NCBI GenBank assembly: GCA_029204225.1
Contig: CM055097.1
Location: forward strand, 27,001,039 to 27,065,038
From: Diphasiastrum complanatum
Taxonomy: Eukaryota; Streptophyta; Lycopodiopsida; Lycopodiales; Lycopodiaceae
Length of the DNA: 64,000 nucleotides
Direction of reading: 5' to 3'
In this document: positions 50,576-61,900 of the stretch, piece after piece
How positions within the stretch are numbered: position 1 is the first letter of the stretch
How the letters are laid out: each line of letters opens with the position of its first letter
The notes under the pieces: model-generated
What the model was told of the DNA's origin: nothing
Database searches by the model: none
The model's input: the letters and a program-made list of their open reading frames with translations, nothing else
Position numbers and translations under genes: made by a program

Positions 50576-50660
<85 letters not shown>
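50576..50660. repeat. (CT)n microsatellite
   Basis: About 42 CT units. The Ser-Leu and Arg-Glu frames across it are artefacts. Confidence 0.95.
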
Positions 50661-50661
<1 letters not shown>

Positions 50662-52080
50662 CCTCATTCTTGCTTTCCTGGTGCTCTATTGTATGGTGAT
50701 TGTGATTGAAGAGAACGTTCATGGATGCTATTGGAAGAACAATCGTATTGCAAACAAAGGTGAGAACGTTTTGAATGGTAGCTCGCTGATAAGGAAGCAT
50801 GCATGCTAAGGATGAATGCTCACAGGGTGTCATGATTACCGTTGTGTAGTAGCAAGGTTTGACTGGCATATTGGGATTGGATAATACTACAAGCAATCGT
50901 TGTCCCAGCAGGCGAACATGGGCAATTTTTTAGGTATTTTTCCAACCTTTTTTTGGCTTATGAAAAGTGCTGGACAACAAACCAACTGTTGAATATCATT
51001 ATAAACTTTTTTGGAAAGTGTTTAATCGTTGGTCAGCGCCCTCTCTAATGCGGATCTGGCCGCTGGCCAGTGCTGATAGTCTGAGTATTAACTCTTGAAC
51101 TACAACGATCTACCATATGCTCTTTGTATGAGCAATGTTGCTTGCATTTTTTAATACGTAATGCGTTAAAAAATGCGATGGACCGCTGTCTTTCCAGTCG
51201 GTTTCTGGATTTACCAGAAGTTGTAGCATGAATATGGTTGATAAGAATGCTCTTACTATACTCGATTGGCTGTAATCTGTATGTAGTATTGCTACATACG
51301 ATTGCTCTTTTGGTTTGATAAAGAGGATAATGGGATCTGTCTATGATAAACTAGTATTATGATGGCTGTGGTTACGGAAAATGAAGTAGTAAAAAGGTGG
51401 TTGGAGATGCAAATATGCTCTTGAGTAATAGTGATTGCCATTGCTAATAATCTGTATATGGTGGGAAATGCTCTCGATATGAAAAGCTATACAATTAATC
51501 TACGGATAAGTAAGTAGCTAGCTATTGATAATGACTCTGTCAGGCTTCAAGAATACTCTATAGTTAATCCAATACCTTCGGTGTGAATGCCTTAGCACGT
51601 GGGTGATTCGTTTAAGCAGCTGAAGATGGATAGTTCACAAGAGATGACTTCAACTCTCATTCAGGTATAACGCTTTACAGAATATCACCAATACGGTGGG
51701 TGACCTAACTTGGTACCATGATTTTACTCACGTAGTTATGATGATTTGCAAACCTTGCGTGTAATATTTTTTTAAGTAATAAATCCACTATAGGCTGATC
51801 CTGCATGTGCAGTAGGTAACATGGGCGTGGGTTAATTTTTTTTTTTTGTTGTCTTCTGCATCCAGTGTCCGGTTAATATAAGTAAAGTCAAATAATTATA
51901 TAGAGCTTGACCACGGTGCACTTGAATGGCATGGATTTGCCCAAGTTGTTCGGCGCTTGGACTCCCGATAAATTGATACGGGAGGCTTGTGGGGGCTAGT
52001 ATAGCACGGTGGTGCTCTAGTACCTAACGCTGTGACCATCGCCCAATCTCTATCCATCTATGTAATGAAAGATAGTTGCT
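50661..52080. other. No gene seen
   Basis: Sequence of ordinary composition with no long frame, repeat pair or known motif that I can support. It may belong to the dispersed repeat that becomes recognisable at 52090. Confidence 0.4.
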
Positions 52081-52089
52081 TACATGTAG

Positions 52090-52500
52090 AATGTATATGT
52101 CAAACTATTACGTTCTTTTTGCTCCTTTACTGATCAATATGGCCTCTGCTCTGATACGGCTACGTTAAAAGGGCAGAACGTATTGCTAAGTTAAGAAATG
52201 AATGATTGGGAAGATTGGACGTACTTGTTTTTAATGCAACCTAGCTGATAAAGTAGTGAATCTTGTTTCAGACATGGATAACAACTGATGCTCAGCTATG
52301 ACACCTGTCTTCCTCACGCGACTAACTTGTGCAGTTTTGTTTTGTGGGATAGTGGCAGGTAACAGTTGGGTGTCTTAAAACTTGCTTCGCTTTATGGAAC
52401 TCTGTACTATTAAACTTTATACAGCTGTATTTTTACCTGTTATGCTATAAATTGAAGGGTTCAAAGGATTTGGTCTTGACTTGTCAAGAGAGAGTATGTG
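52090..52500 (+). repeat. Dispersed repeat, copy 2
   Basis: Counterpart of 33480-33838, with about 130 extra bases in the middle (52230-52370). It also ends at a (CT)n run. Confidence 0.65.
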
Positions 52501-52511
52501 AAATCTTGTTA

Positions 52512-52650
52512 CTCTCTCTCTCTCTCTCATGGATGCCCCTTTGTTCAGTTTCACCCTACTACATTAACAAAAAAGTGTCTGTCTCTCTCTCTCTCTCTCT
52601 CTCATGGATGCCCCTTTGTTCAGTTTCACCCTACTGCATTAACAGAAAAG
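52512..52650. repeat. Tandem duplication containing (CT)n, 75-bp unit
   Basis: catggatgcccctttgttca follows a CT run twice (52528 and 52603), with cagtttcaccctact next in both. The duplication includes the microsatellite, so slippage or unequal exchange in the CT run is a likely cause. Confidence 0.85.
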
Positions 52651-52979
52651 TGGACAAATGCTGACGTACTGCTTCTCCAAACTTACAAGGTCCTTGAATA
52701 CATTCCACTCTTGCTTGCTACAATGGTTAGAACAAGCATTTAGCTTCAAAACAAGTGATAACATGTTTTGTTAACCTTCGACAAATATTTCTCGAACCTT
52801 CAATAGTCGCTTGACAATCTTTGTCGTTGTCGTTCTCTACTCAATTGTTAACTATTCTTTTGTATTTCTGTACATTGTTAACACGAGTAAATCTGTAGAA
52901 ACTGGATAAATGAATGGATGTAGTTTAAAAATGGGATTAGAGTGATAAGGAAATGCAACAGTTCCTTCAAGTCAAATCC

Positions 52980-53420
52980 CTACAATTCAAAAGCTCTCAA
53001 TTAGACGGCCCATTGCGAAGCGAAAATTTTCGGATGCATGTATGCCAATGGATTCCATTGGTGTTCCAAAACCTTTCTCTCGACAAGAATAACCAAACAA
53101 GAGGGCAAAGGTGGAAAGAGAATTGGGTAATCAACTTGATTCATGTGTGTGGTGAAATGCAGGAGGAGTTCATGAGACCCTCCCAAACATGGAATTGACA
53201 TATGGCACAAACTTGTCCAAATTTCGACAAGGATGTCAAGGATTGTAGGAAGACGTGAAAATCTTTGTATAAGGAATATAAAGAAGATAAAGTAGCCAAC
53301 AGAGTGTCTGAAAATTGTAGGTCCAATAAGTGTAAGTATTTTGAAATTGTTGATAACTACATGCATGACCGTGCTCATGTGGTGCTCATGTGGTCTGCTA
53401 TGCCCATGCGAGTGCCATAG
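52980..53420 (+). pseudogene. Possible Myb/SANT-like (trihelix) domain remnant
   Basis: Across two or three frames the sequence reads VINLIHVCGEMQEEFMRPSQ, IDIWHKLVQISTRMSRIVGRR, KSLYKEYKEDKVANRVSENC and YFEIVDNYMHDRAHV. The spacing of Trp, Arg and the final YFEIVDNYM resembles trihelix domains found in plant transcription factors and PIF/Harbinger-type elements. Frameshifts at about 53195 and 53245 exclude function. Confidence 0.4.
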
Positions 53421-53651
53421 AGGTTGAGGAAGCCATTGTAGAGGACACTATGACATTTAAGACCCCAACACTAACCCATAGTAGCTAAGACAAAAGTACA
53501 ATGCATGTACATCCTATCCCATACTAGGATGCAACACACATGCTAATACCACATGCGGGTGTGATCCCATGGTCCTACTCAACTACTATTCAGATGAGGC
53601 CCGGTCCCTATGTCCAAGACACCCCCTAATGGTCCAAACATTAGGGAAATG

Positions 53652-53654
53652 ATG

Positions 53655-53720
<66 letters not shown>
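53652..53720. repeat. (GA)n microsatellite
   Basis: About 34 GA units. The sequence to its right does not carry the LINE 3' signature. Confidence 0.95.
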
Positions 53721-53721
<1 letters not shown>

Positions 53722-54310
53722 ATGTGGTTATTGGTACTTGAGTCACATCACAATCCACTACTAATCCGATGTAAATTACAAAACCAAATCATATGTTAAA
53801 ATAACAATCTTTGTTTATTGTGCTTGAAGTGAGTGGGCAAACAAAATCCATGGATGATTCTAAAATGTCAATTTTTTGATTGATTTTGATGCTGTAGTCT
53901 GCTTGAATGTTATGGAGGAGTGCTTCTGTTAGAACCACTCACATTCATAGGCGAATAAAATTGATCGCTATTTTGTAGTTGCCCTCTTTCGTAGGAGATG
54001 CCAGGCACTCTTCCATGGCATCTCTAGGCTATCTGATGTAACCCCATCGTGGCACCACGCCCGTCGGAGCCACATAAACATACACGACACCATGTTGGGA
54101 GCCACACAATGGCAATAGAGGCCATGTGTGAAATGGGTCCTGGGCCATTGCTATTGAAATATATCCTTGTTTTCTCTCGAAAAAATCTCAGGTTTGAATA
54201 AGGGATGATGCAATAGTTGCCTTAATCACAACTTTGGTTTGGAATATATGCCCATGTGAAAACGGCCAACACCAAGAACCCTCTACAACCACAACGCACA
54301 AGGGTGAACC
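53721..54310. other. No gene seen
   Basis: Mixed sequence without a domain or repeat partner in the window. Confidence 0.4.
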
Positions 54311-54313
54311 TTG

Positions 54314-54421
54314 TCTGTGCTTCTATCCAATTCCTTGTGTAAAGTTATGGATCACCCTTCAATTCACTCTGTGCTTCTATCCAATTCCTTGTGTAAAGTT
54401 ATGGATCACCCTTCAATTCAC
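54314..54421. repeat. Tandem duplication, 54-bp unit
   Basis: Two copies of tctgtgcttctatccaattc plus the following 34 bases are identical by eye, so the duplication is very recent. Confidence 0.92.
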
Positions 54422-54429
54422 TCTGTAAG

Positions 54430-54890
54430 GTGTAAGGTGTGGATCACCAAGGAGGTGTGGATCGCCCTTGGGCTTGAGGCCATGGCACCTTGGAGCATGT
54501 TGGAGTGGAGTGTGGGCTATTTCCAATCCATTTTGGGAGTTAAGTACAAATATAGTAATAATCAATTTTATTGCCTTTTGCTCTTCTTCCTGCTTTGACG
54601 AAGCTCCCTCGCTCGACGCCATTTATCTCGAGGGTTTGGTTGTTGTTCGAAATGCATGCGCTTTTGTTCGAAAGGGTGGATCGCAGTAGACAAGGCGCTC
54701 GTCGAACCATCTCCAAGCTGCATTTTGCTTGCCATAATCAGCCCGCCAGAGATTGGTGCTGTCCCTTTTGGATCGGTCCCATTGATTGAGAGAGTCTGGG
54801 AGTATGGCAGCATTGGTGGAGGCCAGCGACCTGAAAAGTATGTGTTTCAATTCTGCCATTATTTCTCGCCTCATGAATTGAAGTGATTCA
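54430..54890 (-). other. Overlapping frames, unrecognised
   Basis: Both strands are open here. The minus-strand frame 54813-54568 reads SGGLIMASKMQLGDGSTSAL and HPFEQKRMHFEQQPNPRDKW, ending in a basic tail. It looks protein-like but I cannot name a family, and the overlap of five frames lowers confidence. Confidence 0.25.
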
Positions 54891-54894
54891 TCTC

Positions 54895-55560
54895 ACCTCA
54901 TGGATTGAAGTGATTCATAACATTGCTGACAGAACTTTCAAACTTGTCATAATTGATTTGAACGTACAGCAAATTGCAGAGAATCTCTAAATTGAAATAT
55001 TGTTCTCGTTGTTAAATGGGGATGAGGGCACGATGTTCGATATCTGGAACTGTTTTAAGGCTGTAACAGGTGCTAATTGTTAAGACTATTTATCCAGCAT
55101 AAAGACTGTAGTTAACCTCATTAACAGTCACAACATTCGCGACCATTTAACAAAGAATACAAGTTATAATGAGTTTCACAAGAAGTTTGTTCTGGATGGT
55201 GCGAGCTTAGAAATTCGCAACTTGAACTTTTGACTTGTGTATGGCACCATACGAATCTTTCTAAATCAGCCTGTTTGCCCTAGGGATAAGCAAAATTTTA
55301 AGTAATTCATGGTGTGCAAGGTAACCCTCAATGATCCTTTTTGGCCTTCCAAGCAGGAACTCAAGTTTTCTAATAGTGCAGGACGTATTCTATGATTAAC
55401 CGAAGACACAACTGAAAATTTTCGACTGTGAACAGTTTTTTCCTTGGAATACGTATTCGCCTGACTTAGGGTGCTTGTTTATTTTGTCTACATAAAATCT
55501 TTGGCTTGAACCTTGTTTTTATGTGAAAAGACGTATTTTCCCAAGATATTGGCCTTGCTT
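54895..55560 (+). other. Decayed coding-like stretch before a copia gag
   Basis: One frame with scattered stops reads HNIADRTFKLVIIDLNVQQI, FDIWNCFKAVTGAN, NTSYNEFHKKFVLDGASLEI. It could be an older element fragment. No family is assigned. Confidence 0.25.
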
Positions 55561-56465
55561 CCAGAACGCCTAAACCTTTCGCTGCAGAGATCAAGAAAAA
55601 TTCAATTCCACAATACATAAATTCTTTGGCTTGATTGCTGGACCCAAGGAAACTTGGGATATTCTCAAGAATTTGTATGAGAATGTATATGAATCTAGGG
55701 TTTTGTTTCTTAACTAAGAAGCTACACATTTTGAAATGGATAGAGGAGAATCAGTGACAGATTATTTTACATGGGTAAAAGATCTCAGAGGACAACTTAT
55801 AGCAGTTGGAGAAAATGCCCCTGATTCAGTTCTGGTGCCCATTATGCTTAATAGCTTCCACTAGCCTATCAAAATTTTCTCATGGTGTTATCTTTACGGG
55901 AAATTAGTCCTACTTTTGATGAATTGAATGCTATTTTGTTACAAGAGAATGAGACGACATAATCAGATGAGCATGGATGATTATGAAGAACAAGCTTTCA
56001 TAGCAATTTTGCAATGACATGGATTCTTAGACGCTAATTGGGTTGGAGGTGCAGAAGATCGAAGATCTACTACAGTTTATGTCTTTAATCTTGGATCAGG
56101 TTCAATATATTTGAGTTCAAAGAAGCAGCCTACCATAGCGTTATCGTCTATAGAGGCAAAGTACCAAGTTACTACAAGTGCAGCATGTGAGACAACATGG
56201 TTACGAAGGATTCTACGGGATCTTCGTATGGTATATGAAACACCTATAGTACTTCAGTGTGATAATTAGAGTTGCATCAAGTTGGCAAAGAATTTGGTTT
56301 TTCACAGCAAAACGAAGCATATTGAAGTACAACAACACTTTATTAGAGAGAAACTTCAAAACCATTTGGTTGAGCTTATCTATTGTCCTACGGAAAGCAA
56401 GTTGCAAATATATTCACTAAGGGACTTGGTGAAACTAAATTTGAGAAGTCTAGAGAACTTCTAGG
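55560..56465 (+). pseudogene. Ty1/copia, gag fused to RNase H by a large deletion
   Basis: 55620-55960 is copia gag: AGPKETWDILKNLYENVYES, FEMDRGESVTDYF, VKDLRGQLIAVGENAPDS, and TFDELNAIL in a shifted frame. At about 56000 it jumps directly into copia RNase H: DRRSTTVYVFNLGSGSIYLS, SSKKQPTIALSSIEAKYQ, WLRRILRDLR, CDN, KTKHIEVQQHFIREKLQNH and ELIYCPTES. Knuckle, protease, integrase and reverse transcriptase (about 3 kb) are missing. Stops and a shift at ADIFTK complete the decay. Confidence 0.9.
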
Positions 56466-56490
56466 AGTGATAGATAACAAAATAAACATC

Positions 56491-56910
56491 AAGGGGGAGT
56501 TTTAAAAATTTATGATTATTTTACCCCTGTTGTTACTAGGCCATGCTTGTGAGCTATTTTAGGGGCCTATGTTTTTATTAGGTTAGTTATAGTTCTATGT
56601 GTGTAGTGGGGCACTAGAAGACTGTTTTATAGGACCTTACACTTTTGATTTAGTAATTATCTTGGACATTTACCAAGTATAGGAGCTAGGTTTAGGAATA
56701 AGCTTTATGCTTTAGCTTAAGCTTTTGCCTAAGTTAGAGATAGGCAAACATTATATAAAGAGCAGTTGCGCCCTCCTCCATGTTCCATTGTAGTTTGCCT
56801 GAACATTATGATATGAATCTGAGTCATTGTCTTTTGTTCACTCATTTCATTGTTTTGTGTGTGTGAGTGCTAATAATTAATGCATTCCTCATTTGAATTA
56901 TACCTACAAT
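56491..56910 (+). repeat. Polypurine tract and 3' LTR of the copia relic
   Basis: aagggggag (56491-56499) is the copia polypurine tract. The LTR follows, with tatataaagagc (about 56752) as a TATA box and a CT/TG-rich R-like region to about 56880. The exact end was not determined and the leading TG is altered. Confidence 0.7.
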
Positions 56911-57880
56911 TTTAAGAGGTTTCTAGTTGGTTTTTTAGCAATTGACTTCCCATATTGGTGTGTCTTGAAGGCCATTTCGTTTCCAATGCCGTCCAATTTG
57001 TGTTTGCTACTCAACTCAATAAGCAATTGACATGTGGGATTGTTTTGCTTTATTCTATAGCAACTTGTTTTGGGCTGGTTTTTTTAACTTTTAGTGATTT
57101 GCAAGGAGGCTATTGTATCCTTATTGCCATGAGCATTGGATCATATATGTTACCCATCTTCATCACTGATTGACATTGTTTTTGGAATAATAAATGTGTA
57201 GTGCCGACATTGTGCGTAAGGACAAAATCTTATAATCATTATTAAGTGTCCTCATATATGTACCTTGGATAGTAAAGTAAGATATAGGGCAAAGTACCTT
57301 AAAGTAGTGTAAATTAATAAAAGATCCTTCACACATGGAAAAGGACTCGCTTTAAGTGGACCAGATGTCAATAGACACCAATGACCTCTTTCTCTCTCTT
57401 ACCTTGGTTCATTATCTTCTTCTATTGCATCGTATCATGATAGAGAAATCAAGAAATAAGCATTTCATATGATTCTCTCTATCATAATTGATTCTGTCTC
57501 ATCTTTCTACAATCTCATGATGATTATTGATCTTTGAATGTGATTGTTAGAAGGATTGACACCATAAAAATTAGCAATTGTGACAATTTTTCATGAATGA
57601 TATGCAAACTTGCAAAGATCTTTCCCTATAATACCTAGTTCTTTGTTGATCCACTCATGAGTTACTTATCTTCATACACTAGATCCATCGGCTATGAAGA
57701 TTTACATCATGCCTTGTGCTGCATCTAATTCATCTTTACAGGATATCGATACCATATCGAGTTTTGTAAGGGAAGATGTCAAGGAAGTATGAACTACCAT
57801 ACGACGTATTTAGACATTTATAGATTCTCTACAAAACGTTGATAGATGGAGTCTATGTTTGAAGAGTTCATGAACCAAAA
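56911..57880. other. No gene seen
   Basis: The 72-codon frame at 56955-57173 is hydrophobic but has no recognisable family. The rest is A/T-rich. Confidence 0.4.
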
Positions 57881-57906
57881 TATAGAGGTATCTGGCTCGC
57901 CACTCC

Positions 57907-58310
57907 ATGTATGAAGCCCACTCTAACCCTATTCCAGATTCGATGGCAATTGGCAGTATTTGGCAAGGTACCACCACTTTACCACCCTTCCCACTCTCGC
58001 TGCAATTTCAGTTGTGCATCCCGATGCATCTCTTGCTCGTGATTTTGATAGACAAAGTGCTCATACCATGTATTCTAGTGCATCGGATTGGCTGGCCAAG
58101 CTTGAGGCTTATATTGAGATTCATCAAACATTGACTAGCAAAAGACTTAACTAGCAAATTAGTAGCAATTATCCATGTTAATGGCAAAGCTTCAACATGG
58201 CAGATGACATACAACCACTCATCATGGGGAGGCTTAACTTATTGGAAGGCTTTTCAATCGAATGTCAGAGATGCTATGGCTGACCCAAAGTGGTCGTCAC
58301 AACAAAGAGA
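57907..58310 (+). pseudogene. Retrotransposon gag-like relic
   Basis: SASDWLAKLEAYIEIHQTLT is followed, after one frame change at about 58150, by VNGKASTWQMTYNHSSWGGL and YWKAFQSNVRDAMADPKW. The DWLxxLExYxxIH and KAxTW spacing resembles the gag capsid of Ty3/gypsy elements and, weakly, the gag at 1923-2318. No knuckle or pol follows. Confidence 0.5.
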
Positions 58311-58934
58311 TACTTTTTGAAGTCTTTAGCAGATGTGAACCTTATCTTGCTATTCAATTAGATTCACAAAGCTGTTGTGACTCCTCCCATGTCTTCCTTT
58401 GGAAAAGATCATCTTACAATATGGGGCAGGACTAATCTTGAGGTATGATATCAGCTTTTATTAGTTGACATCATTGTGCAAGGGGCAACGTCTCTTCTAA
58501 CAACATCAAAGCATAAGTATCCTGATCAACACACAGAAAAAGCCACAATACTTTATTTTATTTTATTTTTCTACTGTAACATGACATGCCAATGTCACCA
58601 CTAGAGCTTCAATTGTGCCACTACTACAATAAAGCAATCATTTTTTTCCCAAATGAAGCATGGCATTTACAAATTTTTATCCACATTAAAATGTGAATGT
58701 GACTTGTGACTTGTTTTTGCTATTTCTTATGCCCTGCAATTTCTTTATTTTCATGCTGGTGGATAGGTAGGACATATAATGTGATGTCATTTACTTGGTT
58801 GAATGACAAAAGAAGCTGAGCATTGGAGGTACTGAAGGTGAAGCTAATAGGCTGAAGTTAATATGGATTGAATGTTTAATGCTGCGAGGTTTGCTGATAT
58901 GTTCGTCCTTGTTCTTTTCTGTCTGCTGAAACAG

Positions 58935-61900
58935 AGATAGGGATAGGCCTCACAGGTTTTGGATTCCTCTTCACTTTTTTGGGATTGATCTTCTTTTTTG
59001 ATAAAGGTCTTCTAGCCATGGGAAATGTAAGCTGGTTTCTTGAAGCACTTTTTGGAGTTGCTAAAGGGTTACGGATAGTATTGATATGAAGGTTCTAGCT
59101 TCATATTTTGTGAGTAATGTTGTGTTCGGGTGCAAGTGCATTTAGTATATTAGATGTTTGTTGAATGGTAAAGGTAGTGTTGATAAGAACTTATGGAGTT
59201 CTGATTGTTTTAGCTGTGTCAGGCTGTAATTTTATTCATTATATTACATGTTTTTTTTGCAGATTCTTTTCCTGTTGGGTTTAGCACTTACTATTGGACC
59301 AAGATCGACTCTATCTTTCTTTCTGAAGCCACGCAATTATAAGGTCTAAGGCATGCTTATTTGAACCTACTTCATGCAGACAATCTACACAGCAATGATA
59401 GTCAAACTTTTATGATGTTCTGTTGTGAGCTTATTTTTAACCCGGTGCTACCTATTGGAACAACTAGCTCCGGACCCTTAAAAAGAATTAATTTGTAGGT
59501 TAAGAATGATATCCTGAGATATACCATAGATTAATTAATCTTGGATACATCAAGTCCGTATGAGCTGGATAATGATGTGGAAACATTTATAAGCTCAACT
59601 TACTGGTTTTGTACCTTTTTTTCATCAAAAGTATCACTCTTTTGATACCTGATGTGCAAAGAACGCGATGTGTACTTCATGAAGTTGTGTTTTAAATAGC
59701 AAGCAGAAAGGTTAGTTCTGCCATGAAACTTGTATTCTCATGCCATGGTTATCCTAAGAAGATTGTACTCTTTAGCGTTTCTACATAGAACCATTCAGAA
59801 CCTGATGTTAGAATATTGTCTCTTTACATTCTTTTGACTAACTCTGGGGATAGAGGTTATGAAATGCTGTCAGGGTCTATTATGTTTCTGGAATTTCCTT
59901 CTCTAAGTATTTACCTAGGAGTTGGTGAATTTAGTGTGACATGAGCGAGAGGAAGGAGAAGGTTGAAGGTGCTGGCGACGGTATGGGACATTGTTAGGGC
60001 TGGAAGCTGGATCCCGCTTGTCATCTAGTCATTGCACTCAAGGCACGGGGGATGGATCTGGATTGGGAATCCTACGGCGGGGTGGGTTGTGAGTGTTTGG
60101 TTTCTTGTGTTGACTGGCCATCTGGCAGTTTCCGGTTATTGTGGTCGTAACAGAGATCTATGCTTGGTTTTGTTACTTTTTGCATTCTGTGTGATAGGTT
60201 CCGTCGCGAGGAAAGTTGTATACTCATGAAATTTAGATTGATTGTAGTTTGGGACAAAGTTGGATAGGTTGTATCAACCACTATAAGATAGGTAGCTCGT
60301 GCAAGTGGGAGAAATGACTATTAGGGATGGCCTTCATCAATAGATCAGAAGAAATAGCATATGTAGCCTAAGGTGGGACTTCAGAAATATTAAGTGTAGA
60401 TTGTGTATTGGGGTCTAGGGTATTAGACAGCCGGTAGGGTCATGATTAATTATGATCGATAAATCATGAGTTAGGCTTTATACAGCCTAGGGTACTTAAG
60501 TATTGTCAAGTCAACTGATTTTTATCAGCTTTATTCACATGCAAAGGGTGATGGTAGTTTAACCCATTAGACATCACTTCTAGGAACTCAAAGGGAAAGT
60601 ACATTACTAGGTTTAGACTCACAAAACGTAAACTTGATTTGCATGCAAACTTATCCTTGAGTTTGCTCAATCTTAATCAAGAACAGTTGAAATTCAAGAA
60701 ACTTGATGTCAAATACTTGAATAGATATTGAAAATGCTTTACCGGACATCCCACATCGAGCATTCACATGAAGAAGTGATTAGGGGTGAAGATGGGGACC
60801 CCCTCTTCCGGAAATCATGCAAGACCAATTGGCTTTTGGCCAATTACATCTACATGGATATAATATTTCACAAATAATTCTGGATGCTTTCCACACTCTG
60901 AGATAGATTAGAAGTCTAGTAGGAGACAGAGATCAACCTTTCTAGAACTCAAATTACAAACGACAATTTTACACTATCAAATTCTTGGAAAATGCTTACA
61001 TAGACAATGGTTATGCACACATGCAAGAGTAGATAGCTCAAAAGAGATCACATGCAAGGTGAGTGAAGATATGCAAAGCCTTGGAAGGGAGTGAGGCATT
61101 CATGCAACTAGGCTTTGGGTTACTTGGTCCAATATGGAAGTTCTATCAAATTACTAGCATAGAAGAGGGTTTCATAAGTAAATCCTTTACACTTGACCAT
61201 ACAACCAAAATATAGAGTAACAAGTTCATCTCATACCATATTCAAATATCATTCGAATATGGTCATGATTACTTCATCTCAGACAACAATAATTCATAAC
61301 AAAATTATTTTTTCATGTAAATCTTTTGAAATGAAAGGAATTGTTAAGCCAGTGCAATTTATGAATATGGTGAGATTTGATGGATGGGACCTCTAGGAGG
61401 GTGAGGTTTTCGAGGGTCCTATCTATAGGATAAGCAGAGGTTGCGATGTCAATAGGGGTTGGGAGTTCATTTGTTGGTACAATATTTTCATAACATATTT
61501 TCCATGCACGAGCTCCGTGCCCAGTCTCGTTCAATTCGATAATATTGCATAGTAGCTTAGGAAAACTTATATATTTTGATGTCATGTTTGATTCCTCCTC
61601 TGTTGTGGTTAATTTTTCAATAGATTAATAGTGAAGGTTTAATTTTTTTAAGGCATAAATTGTGATAGCTCTAGTCAATCATTGATTTTTTAGCACATTT
61701 CCATGTGTATTGGAATTTGTTAGGAATGTACTCTATTTTCATTTTCTTTGAAAACTGAAAAAACACTTACGAGTGTACTTGCTAGGCACAAAGCTAAACT
61801 GAAAAATTATTACAGGAAATAAATCAGTGTTGCAAGAAAGGTAAATTATATCAGGCATCCTATACTATTGCATCATTCACACAAGGAAAAAAAGATCGCA

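Noticed and set aside
59932..60281. Possible gene from ATG near 59941 and the overlapping frames at 60032-60281
   Set aside because: Frames are short and overlap on both strands, with no domain; it lies within the GOT1 intron.
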